In this document: piece by piece, positions 55,137 through 64,000 of the stretch
Layout of the letters: the number at the start of each line of letters is the position of its first letter
Numbering within the stretch: the first letter of the stretch is position 1
Assembly (NCBI GenBank): GCA_936432065.2
Contig: OW386286.2
Coordinates: 265,813,987 to 265,877,986 of the forward strand
DNA length: 64,000 nucleotides
Source of the DNA: Rutpela maculata
Taxonomy: Eukaryota; Arthropoda; Insecta; Coleoptera; Cerambycidae
Reading direction: 5' to 3'
Notes under the pieces: generated by a model
Told to the model about the DNA's origin: nothing
The model's database searches: none
The model's input: the letters and a program-made list of their open reading frames with translations, nothing else
Program-made: the position numbers and the translations under genes

Positions 55137-56533
55137 AGTAACTAGAGGTTTTAACTTCGGAATAATGTCATATTGAACTGATCTTGTTCATTTTTGGCAG
55201 TATTTTAGTAAATGCTTCACAGACAAGTTTCTATATTGTACGGGGGCTTGCTAACTTATAGGGGGTGGATGCCACCCCTTCTCAGGGGGTGCCAAAATAA
55301 AAAATATATATATTTAGTGGAGCTGAAAAAGAATCAAATTTTAAGAAGAAAAGGTTTTATGCAATTTTTCACATAAATTGATAGATTTTAAGTTATAATG
55401 ACTTCAAAATTGCGATTTTAGGTTAACTAAAAAGGTATTTCCAAACAGGTTTCATCAAGTATCTCGAAAAGTATTACTTTATTGAAAAAATGTCACAGAC
55501 CAATTACAGAAAGTATAAACTGGGAATTAATTATATTTTTTATTTATTAAGTGTTTCGAAATTACCTTTAAAGTTTAAAATGCTTTTTTTTTTAAAGCAA
55601 GTGCCTTAACTGAGCAAAAAAATTTGAGCATGTAGGTAATGCTACATATGAACGAAAAACTGTATTTGAGATTATTTTTTTAAATGACTAGCTAATTAGA
55701 GTAACAAAATGGCGGCTTTTTTATATAAAAAAATATAAATACGCATATTTTTCCGTGATAACTTCTTTATCTCTTATGATACAGAAACGAGTAAAAAATA
55801 ATTTGAAACCGCAATTAATTGTCTTTAATTTCATATCTCAGCAGGTGTCACAATTTCTGAGATATTTAACATTTAAACTGCATTTTTCGTCTCATAAACG
55901 TTCGGACGCCGTTTGTAAACTTTCATATATCCGAAACTATTAAATCTATGTAAATAAATAAAAAACTGAAATTTATTATCAGTTTATGAACTTTATTTTT
56001 GGTCTCTATAAATAAAACAAATATTTATTGATATATTTGGAAAAGGAAAAAAAATTACGTTTTATCGAAAATATACTTTTATAGTTTAAACTGTAATTTT
56101 TTCTAAAGCAAGTGCTGTATACAATAGGGTGGGCTGAAAAACACGAAAATTTGAATTTGCAGATATCATAGTTTCTAATTTATTACTATGTATCTAAAAC
56201 TAATTCGGGTAAATTTTTAGCCAAATCGGTGAATATCTAGTCGCGCCCCCACGGCCTTCAAAAGGAAAGAAAGGGCCAATTTTTCGATTTTTAACATTTT
56301 TTAAATTGACATTTGAAAATTTTTTTTGACTCATTATTAATGTCTAAACGTGTGTACCAAAGTTTTCCGTATAAAATATTTTTCAGTTCCAAGGAAATTA
56401 GAAATTTTATACAGAAAACCTTATTTTCGTCGAATTCTACGTTTTAGTGATTAGTGATACTGCCAAAAATGAACGAAATCCGTTCAATATGACATTATTC
56501 CGAAGTTTTGCATATTTTTTACCTCTAGGTACT
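55137..56533. mobile_element. 1.4-kb inverted-repeat element
   Basis: AGTAACTAGAGGT is mirrored by ACCTCTAGGTACT, and ACTTCGGAATAATGTCATAT by its complement near 56485-56505. The interior is AT-rich with no recognisable protein. Target duplication not resolved. Confidence 0.65.
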
Positions 56534-56539
56534 GTACTG

Positions 56540-57355
56540 TAATGACTGTATATTTTTATATTTTTACAAACTATTTCTTGATGCAATTAGCATTGCTTGA
56601 CATTACTTGGTCAAAGCACTATGTTGCATTTTTATGACCAATAGAACCTATCTGTCTAACAATAAAACAGTTTGTTTTAAAAATTGTCAAAAATTCTTGT
56701 GTGTGTGCATGCGTGTATTCTCTTGTTACACTTGCAACACATTAAATTGTTAAAAAGGGGAATGTTTTCTTTCAGTACTAGGCCTGTAACATCGTTATTT
56801 TTCTATGTTTGTGTTAGAAAGTTGAAGAATCAAAATCAAAAACCAATTTGGAAAATGTCTCTTTGTAACACTCAGTGCTGCATAAATCCGGCCGCACTTA
56901 CTTGGACAAGTATAGAAAAACATCTAATTTCCAGTTAGTTGAAGAATAGTATATTTGTAATAAACTAGCGTGTAAAGATGGCTATTATTAACGAGGATGA
57001 TATTTGCGGCATGACTCAAAAGCGAGTGTTATGACATTTATTCAACTGAGTAATAGCTATTATATGCAAATAACTATAATTTTTCTACACCTATTCAACA
57101 TCGCTTGAAATCATGGATCACATCTATCAGTAATGAGCCACATTACTTGTTCAAAAACATATCTATATTAAATGAATTATTATAGTTGTACGAGTAGTTG
57201 TAGAAACATACATTACTTATTTTAAAACAAGGGGACTTAATATCTGGGCTTTTAGGATTTTATTTATTTCCTAGATATACTTATAATACATGTATACAAA
57301 AAACTACTTCTATAGGTACATGAAATAAATATTTACACCTACTTTTACTATGTTC
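56540..57355. other. intergenic, nothing recognised
   Basis: A frame at 56684-56938 has no recognisable domain. 57260-57360 would be the 3' flank of the minus-strand PET117 gene. Confidence 0.35.
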
Positions 57356-57361
57356 ACTGTG

Positions 57362-57777
57362 TTACGTTATATTCTCTTCTTTCTTCTCCTTTTTCAATTC
57401 TTTGGTAAAATCAATTTGTTGCTGCAACACATAAAGATTTTCTGCCTTACGTCTTTGCCGCCTTTCCATATCTTTCAATACTCCCTCATGTAGTTGTTCC
57501 CTAAAAGACCAGTTTTTTATTGAATGATTATAAATTTTTAAATTACTAAATATACATATACATATATTTACATTTATGTAGTAATATTGTATACATACGT
57601 TAATATTATACATTCACTTGTTTATCGTTTATTATGTTATATCGTTATTGAATATAAATAAATTATTATTTTATTATTATATTACCTATCAAGATATTGT
57701 TTATAATGAACATATCCAATAATTCCAAGCGAAAATGTGCAAGCAGCAGCAAGAACCACTTTAGACTGCAAAGACAT
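57362..57777 (-). CDS. Pet117: PET117-like cytochrome c oxidase assembly protein, 2 exons
   Basis: Exon 1 is 57777-57686 and exon 2 is 57500-57362 on the minus strand, joined by a 185-bp GT...AG intron that splits an Arg codon. The product is 76 residues, the family's usual size. Residues 4-30 (SKVVLAAACTFSLGIIGYVHY) form a single hydrophobic N-terminal anchor, followed by QYLDR, LHEGVLKDMERRQRR and ENLYVLQQQIDFTKELK, a helical basic/acidic tail ending in KKEKKEEN. PET117 is a mitochondrial inner-membrane protein that works with the heme a synthase COX15 during complex IV assembly; this role comes from yeast and human studies. The start is the only ATG ahead of the anchor. Confidence 0.87.
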
Positions 57778-58265
57778 TATAATATTTTGTTTTGATTTTA
57801 AAAAACAGTAAAAACAGGCACAAAAGAGTGAGGTTATGTCGGATGTCATGACCAGCGCCAATTAAAGATAGACTAGAAATCGGGGAGTGGTTATTGGCCT
57901 AATCATCAGACTTGTAGACTAGTTGTTTTCTAGCACCTTCAGATATGCTAGGTCTAGGTAATACAGTTCAAAATATTCTTTAATTGTAATAGTTGTTAGC
58001 AATTCTGACTTAAAGTTTGGCATGTAAGCAAGAAACCATGGGCGTCACTCCATCACTTTAGCTTAATGTTATAAAATTTACTGATAATTTAAAAATGTAG
58101 AACAGCATTTATTTATTACTCCATTTTTAAATCTACCTAATTCAATTTATTACTTCGCTTATACAGTATTTTGACTAATAGAATTGAGCTCAACTAATAA
58201 TAGAATATCAATAAAACACATTTATTTATTAATTACTTATAACCCGCAAAACAGTACCTATTCTA
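57778..58265. other. 5' flank of PET117, no gene
   Basis: Likely holds the PET117 promoter; no TATA box is evident. AT-rich beyond about 57950. Confidence 0.35.
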
Positions 58266-58470
58266 TAGATCATTTTCGGTTGACGGCGTGGAGGGCATCC
58301 AACTGATATTTTGTTTTCTAGAGATGGGTACAAGCTGTTATTTTTTAATAAAATGACAGGTTGTTAAATAGCAACTCATCTCTAATTGTTTTCATTTTTG
58401 TTGCCTGTTATTGGATGAGGTTTCAGGTGCCCTCCAGACAGCTGCGTCAAAATCAATGAAAATGATCTAT
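58266..58470. mobile_element. ~205-bp MITE
   Basis: TAGATCATTTTC is mirrored by GAAAATGATCTA, and GGAGGGCATCC by GGTGCCCTCC further in. Non-coding, about 0.5 kb upstream of PET117. Confidence 0.6.
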
Positions 58471-59900
58471 TGTAAAAAGAAAAAACAAATTTACTACCAC
58501 CACGCCGCTTGATAATTATTGGCATACTAAATAAATCGTAATCTAATTGTTCAAGCGCGGATTTATGGGGGTTCTGTTGACCATCAACTTTCGTCTTAAA
58601 ATTTTACCACTTTTTGTTATGCCATATTTTATATGTCTGAATATATATTTTATAACCCCCGCTCATCAATTTCTATTTTTGAGGAAAAGTTTTTTCTGAC
58701 TTTCGCCCCCCGCTCATCAATTTTCATTTTCGAGGAAAAATATTTTTATTTTCAGCACATGCCTCCAAGCTTAAGGCCGAGATCCTTCCTAAGGAATTGT
58801 ATATCTATTGTTTTAAGCTCGTTGGTAATATTCAAATTGACAGAAAACTGCAAACATTTACCTTTTCTACTGTAATCAATGCTTCATTTCTCATTTCACT
58901 TAATAATGTCAATTTAATTTGAATTTTTCTTTAATTAACAATTATGAATTTAAAAATTAATCTGCGCTCGCGATTTAGTAAAAGCCACCTTTTATTGTTA
59001 CGAATTAGGCAGCAAAATTTTGGTTTCGTATCGTATTTTTGTGAAACACTGCGTGAGTGGAACCGTTTTTTTTTGGTCGCCATCTGTTGGCAAGGGGAAA
59101 TAATACGTTGCAAATCTTACAGAGATTTGTAGTCATCGTAGCGTTATAATAACACTTTGGTCTACAGATGTCACTGATAGCAGGATATCCTGATATCTAT
59201 GCTGCATGTATTCAAGTTCACTGGTGTTCTGAGGTAAAGTAAATTTCTGTAAGTTTAAATCTTTCTGAAATATTTTCCACTTTATTCAGTCACAGAAGAC
59301 AGGAACTATAGTTCCTGTCTTCTGGGATCCAGTGTTCTTGTATTTTGGTGTTTACCAAGCACAGATTAGTTAAAGTTATATAATAATTACCAAGGTACAT
59401 AACTGTTAACTGTTTGTATCATGGTGTTTACCAAAGTCAAACTATGTTTGATGAATTATCAAGGTAAAATCAAATTAACAAAAATATGAAAATAATCTAT
59501 TATCGGCATCACTCATTACATTGATATTAAGATGCTAGCAGTAAGGTTTAATTCGTTTAAGACATAACAGTATCTCGTCTTATTTTAAATCTACTAATAG
59601 AAGTTTTTCTTATGGAACAGGCGTAAAGTCCAAGGCAAATACGAAAATTTCGCTCCATCATAACTGATAGTCTAAGGTGAGATAAATTTAGGAAATATCT
59701 AAGTTTAAGTGTCAACTTACACAATGACGAAGATCCAAATGCCTTAAGGAAATTCTTTAAAGCGAACATCAAATGCCATTGCAATGTAAACACAATGCAA
59801 CATATAAAGGAGCACATAGGACTCCTGCATAACATCCGAAACTCTAACCAAGGTAAAAACCGGGAGAAACTTTAATAGACCAATCACTGAATGCCCAAAA
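58471..59900. other. intergenic, one perfect palindrome
   Basis: 59293-59324 is a 32-bp perfect palindrome (CAGAAGACAGGAACTA then its complement, no spacer). Two near-identical CCCGCTCATCAATTT copies sit at about 58659 and 58708. A plus-strand frame around 59680-59860 (ALRKFFKANIKCHCNVNTMQ) looks peptide-like but I cannot assign it. Confidence 0.45.
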
Positions 59901-59910
59901 GGGGATTGTA

Positions 59911-61140
59911 GGGAACATGGAGGAGTGGAGAATTTTCCTGTTCAGGAATGTGTTGGGGGTTGTTAGGAGGTAAACATACTAAAAGTCCCCCGCCCCTTCA
60001 GGGGTGGCGGGGGTTGAAAGATTTCTTTTTTCAATCCTTCGCTTATGACTCGGAAAAGATGCTTCGTCCCGAAAAAGGTAATCTATGCAAAATGAAACAT
60101 AATTAAATTTCCTACAAGAATGTCTATATTCATTTTCTTCCTATGTATTATAGTTTACGAGATATTCACCAGCCAAAATAGATAAATTAATAAATCAGTT
60201 AATTAAGTACCTTGAATATTTCTATCAAAGCAGTTTTCCGTGGTCTCCCAATAAATCACAGTCACAAAATAATCTCTATTTTACAACACTCGACGTATTT
60301 ACTAACGTAATATTTTGTCGAAATATATACATTTCCTTAAATATACAGTGTGACTCTTAAAATGAAGGCACCCTTATAACTTTTTTATTTTGTTTCCGAT
60401 TTGAATCAAATTTTACTTAAGTAAAGAACAAATTAAGATCTATTTATGACTAGAAAGACATTCGCCTGCTACAAAGGCAAAGCTACCTGCGGTACTAAAA
60501 TACGTACATACACCAAAATTTGATTTGGTTATTGATAGGGAATTTCTCATACAAAAGCTCATCTGGCAAAGGGGATCCTCAGTTTCTGCAATTTGTGTTG
60601 GATACGTGAAATTCGTCAAGACCCACTAGTATGATTTTTAATTTGTTTCAATTATTTTGGTACCGCAGATAGCTTTGTCTTTGTAGCAGGCAAATGTTTT
60701 TCTAGTCATAAGTAGATCCTAATTTGTTCTATACTTGGGTAAAATTTGATTCAAATCGGAAACAAAATAAAAAAGTTATAGGGTGTCTTCATTTTAAGTG
60801 AGTCACACTGGATTTAAGGAAATGTATAGATATCGACAAAATATTATGTTAGTAAATACGTCGAGGGTTGTAAAATAAAGGTTGTTTTGTGACTATGAGT
60901 TATTAGGAGACCACGGTAAACCGCTTTGATAGAAATATTCAAAGTATCTAATTAATTACATTCTTGTAGGAAATTTAATTGTTTAATTTTGCATAGATTA
61001 CCTTTTTCCGTACGACACATTGTTCCCCCCCCTGACGCGGCGGGGCTAGGGGTGGGGACTTTTAGTATGTTTAGTTTACCTCCTAACTACCCCCTACACA
61101 TTCCTGAAGAAGAAAATTCTCCCCTCCTCCATGTTCTCTA
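59911..61140. mobile_element. 1.2-kb fold-back element
   Basis: GAACATGGAGGAGTGGAGAA is mirrored near 61120-61139. The arms continue through GAATGTGTTGGGGG, GTAAACATACTAAAAG, AAAAAGGTAATCTATGCAAA and CGTGGTCTCCCAATAA to a centre near 60550. At 60353-60812 the inner part has its own ends, ACAGTGTGACTC and GAGTCACACTG. One arm of the same family lies at 34262-34545. Confidence 0.72.
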
Positions 61141-62763
61141 CAACTCTTTCGATGACTGGACTAAAAGGGTACATTTATAATGGAGCAGAGAGCTAAGAGC
61201 TAAGAGTAGAGCATCGAGCAGCGAAGAGCAGATGTTAGTTGCGGCAATAGTCTTGGTTCGTGGTTCGCTATTATGTTTAGTTTACGTTTTTTTTTGTGTT
61301 CCGACAATATATGACTATATTACATACATAGTTACAAAAATAAAATACAATGTCCACTTTTAAAAAATATAAACTTTATATATAGAGATTTATACAAATT
61401 TACATGATAGAGAAAGATTCAAATTCATTTTATATCTACTTATTTACCTAAAGTGCAACAACGCGATTTAAAAATTGTTTATCTATTCATTACAAATTAT
61501 TTAAAATAGCATAATTATTTCTAGTCCAACATATTATGGCAGACCAATTCCTAAAAAATCCTCGACTGTGTGGTCTATTTGCAGTTATTCCAGCGCAAAG
61601 TTTAGACGTTAAAGATAATTTACGCCATTCCCTAATCGTCATTCCATTAGAGACCAGTATCAACTGTTGGATAAATAGGAATAATAGGAGAATCGCCAGA
61701 AGCAAACTGTATAAAGCTGTTACAAAGGCCAAACTCAATCTGGAAAGGAAAAATATGAGTAGTTATATAGTGCCGATTCTGGTGCACTTTTCAGCTATTT
61801 CTTATGTGGCTACATAGAGATTTTTTAAGGATACAGAGGCATGTCCATGAGCGGTTCAATGTTCTAGGACCTAGGTCCTGGTATCCGTGGGGTGGGAGAG
61901 GCAGCTAAAAGTCATATACCTATGCAATGATCTTATAAATAGGATAATAATTAAGTGGAGCAAATAGTATGGAGTATACGAGAGCGACTGCTTATATTAA
62001 AAACAAAACGGCTACAATTCATTATTGATAGCTGTTGACGATGAATATTATTTAAGATTATAGCTATTCTGAACAGCTCAACAGCTGTTTCTTTTTGCTA
62101 TAATTTTAGGAATTTACTCAAAAACTACTATCAACAATGAAGAGCAGCCATAAGAGAAAAACATTGAACAGTCCGCCAGAATCGGCACTATATAACTACT
62201 AATATACTACTACGGCTTATGAATTTTGTTAAGTTAGAACAGTGCCGGTAGGACCCAGTCAATGGTGGACTAGGTGGTGGACTAGCTCAAAGGCCAATAC
62301 ACCATATACTGCCTAGCCCAATTCACTAGACACATTTCATAAATACCAAGAACATTCACGAAAATATCAATATACTCACTCAAATAGTTTATATACATCT
62401 GAGCAATCGTCTGGTAGTAAAATAGTTTTATACAAAGTAAAAGGATGGCATACAGATGTCAAAGTCAAGTTTGAACTATAAAGTAATGCTCCGATGGCGA
62501 AGAATAAACACAAAATATAAAGACATTGATTATGCTTCCCCACGCAACAGTCAAGCCTAAAAACAATATATTTTATTAGGTTTGGTAAAATTATATTCGT
62601 TCTGAATTATTTCTAAAAAGCTTTTAACTACAGAATACAAATATCAACTTGAAAATCTGAGGTAATATTTATACATGAAGTAATCTTAATAGTGAGCCGT
62701 TAAGAGCGAAAGAAACTAATAGGCGGCAACTAGATATCCCGTCTTTACCCACTTTTACATTAA
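61141..62763. other. intergenic, nothing recognised
   Basis: 61175-61235 is a purine-rich imperfect run of GAGCTAAGAGC type. A 93-codon frame at 61536-61817 has no recognisable domain. Otherwise AT-rich. Confidence 0.35.
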
Positions 62764-63811
62764 GTTCAATTCAATTCAATTCAATTCTTTATTCGTGTTA
62801 ATACAATAAACTGTTTACACATGTCAAATTAGTAAGTAAAGTAATAAAAGTAATAAACTACAATAACGATGATGTGAACAAACTAACAATAAACAATTAA
62901 TGTAAAATATAAAATGGAAATAGTTGTATCTTTTAAGTTCCTATTACAAAATCTGAAAAATTGTTATTACAAAATTCATTTAGTGAATAAAAACATTTAT
63001 TGAGCAAATACTCCTTGATTTTATTTTTAAATAATCTTGGTTGCAGGTTTTTGATATTACTTGGGAGGAGATTGAAAAATTTAGGTCCAAAATAGGAAAT
63101 GCTTGTACGTGATTTATATACTCTATGATAATCTAAGTAAATACTGGAATTATTTCTAGTTTCATAATTATGTACATCGTTATGCATTAGATACCACTCG
63201 CTGTTATTTTTTACGTACATAAGGCATTCAAGTATAAATAAACATGGAAAGGACAGAATCTTTAACTCAATGAAACTCTTTTTACAGTCTTCCCTATATC
63301 CTAGCCCATCAATTAAACGTACAGCTCTGCGTTGAAGACTGAATAATCTTGAGGCCGAAGGTGCATGGCCCCAGGCTAAAATTGCGTAACTTAGCTTAGT
63401 TTGGATTAGTGCATGGTAGACAGTTTTAAGTACTGGCTGGGCTACAATTCCTATCAAGTTTCTTATGACAAAGATATTAGTTGTCAGGCTTTTTGCTACA
63501 TGATTCACATGTGCCTCCCATGTAAGTTTAGGATCTAAGTGTACACCCAAAAAGTGAACTGACTGAGGATTATTCCATTCCTTAGCCTCTCGAAGTGTAA
63601 AGATAATGGTCTCAGATTTACTGCTGTTGAGACTGAGTTTATTAGTTGCAAACCAGTTTGTCACCTTCGACTGTGCATCCTCCATATTTTTAAGCAGTAA
63701 GGAAAGCTGTTTATTTCTGGATACTACAGTGGTATCATCCGCGAATAGTATAAGGTCATTGTTGGGTACGCTTGATGTTATATCGTAAGTGAGAGAGAAG
63801 ATAGCGGCCAT
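62764..63811 (-). mobile_element. LINE, severely 5' truncated
   Basis: In sense orientation it ends ACGAATAAAGAATTGAATTG, four GAATT-type units at 62765-62788, directly after an AATAAA. Only the reverse transcriptase C-terminal half is left. The tail differs from the TTA tails of the two other LINEs, so this is a different family. Confidence 0.82.
62933..63811 (-). pseudogene. LINE reverse transcriptase, C-terminal half, frame intact
   Basis: 292 residues open. NNDLILFADDTTVVSRNKQ carries the FADD catalytic box; LSLNSSKSETIIF, HFLGVHLDPKLTWEAHVNHV and a thumb/tail with LSYAILAWGHAPSASRLFSL and LQRRAVRLIDGLGYRE follow. No stops interrupt it, so the truncated copy is fairly young. The fingers and upstream palm are missing: homology stops just before TYDITSSVP. 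Confidence 0.78.
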
Positions 63812-64000
63812 TCGATGTCCGCTATCTGACTTGGCTTTGAGTGTTGTTTATCCAGGGCCATAGTTAGAGACACCGCAGTTGAGCTTATACTGTCTGGGTC
63901 AAGATATAATTCCATAATTACTTTATATTTCTTTATTTGGTAATGTGTATTTGAAAATAATTTTAGTAAGTTTTGTTACTAATTCATAGCAGTGCTTTGG
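63812..64000. other. end of window, nothing recognised
   Basis: No LINE homology continues here, which fits a 5' truncation near 63790-63811. Confidence 0.35.

Noticed and set aside
61536..61817. 93-codon plus-strand frame considered as a small gene
   Set aside because: Overlaps an equally long antisense frame, lacks a known domain, and no splice or promoter context supports it.

Overview
This is eukaryotic nuclear DNA, almost certainly from an insect with a large, AT-rich, repeat-loaded genome. The evidence is long introns with GT/AG junctions, an arthropod-type PAN/zona-pellucida (ZP) membrane protein gene, a nuclear PET117-like gene, and many arthropod transposon types. A beetle is possible but I cannot prove it. 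I saw no bacterial operons, CRISPR arrays or rRNA, and no tRNA I could fold with confidence.

Two host genes are supported. (1) On the + strand, ten exons between 20389 and 49697 encode at least 724 residues of a type I membrane protein: three six-cysteine PAN modules (each a symmetric phase 1-1 exon), a bipartite ZP domain, a dibasic RRKR cleavage site, a transmembrane helix and a 44-residue tail. All exon phases agree from first to last. The signal-peptide exon is not identified and may lie upstream or outside the window. (2) On the - strand at 57362-57777, a two-exon, 76-residue gene is recognisable as PET117, a cytochrome c oxidase assembly factor.

Almost everything else is transposable elements, often nested. 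At 368-8546 a fold-back DNA element (TAA duplication) has been split by a DDE-like transposon at 909-3172 (CAAATG duplication) and by a young gypsy-type LTR element at 4266-8322 (ATAT duplication). The gypsy copy keeps Gag and protease but has lost reverse transcriptase, RNase H and the integrase core. At 9.1-20.3 kb lie copies of a family with a GTCT/AGAC microsatellite and a 3' hairpin (Helentron/DINE-1-like), a 5'-truncated LINE nested in one of them, a decayed Crypton-like recombinase and fold-back MITEs. The introns of the ZP gene (20.7-49.5 kb) hold hAT elements with 8-bp target duplications, mariner-like MITEs (TA duplications), tandem arrays and a second antisense LINE. Downstream are a long-TIR transposon starting 3 bp after the ZP stop codon (49701-53581), two further LINE remnants (53.9-55.0 and 62.8-63.8 kb) and another large fold-back element (59.9-61.1 kb).

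The main point is how tightly transposons crowd the ZP gene: one MITE starts 7 nt after a 5' splice site, another ends 17 nt before the next exon, and a transposon starts 3 nt after the stop codon. I found no convincing wholly new biochemical system. The best candidates for something undescribed are the Gag-protease-only LTR element, the hairpin/microsatellite family and the element with a DUF7869-like transposase.
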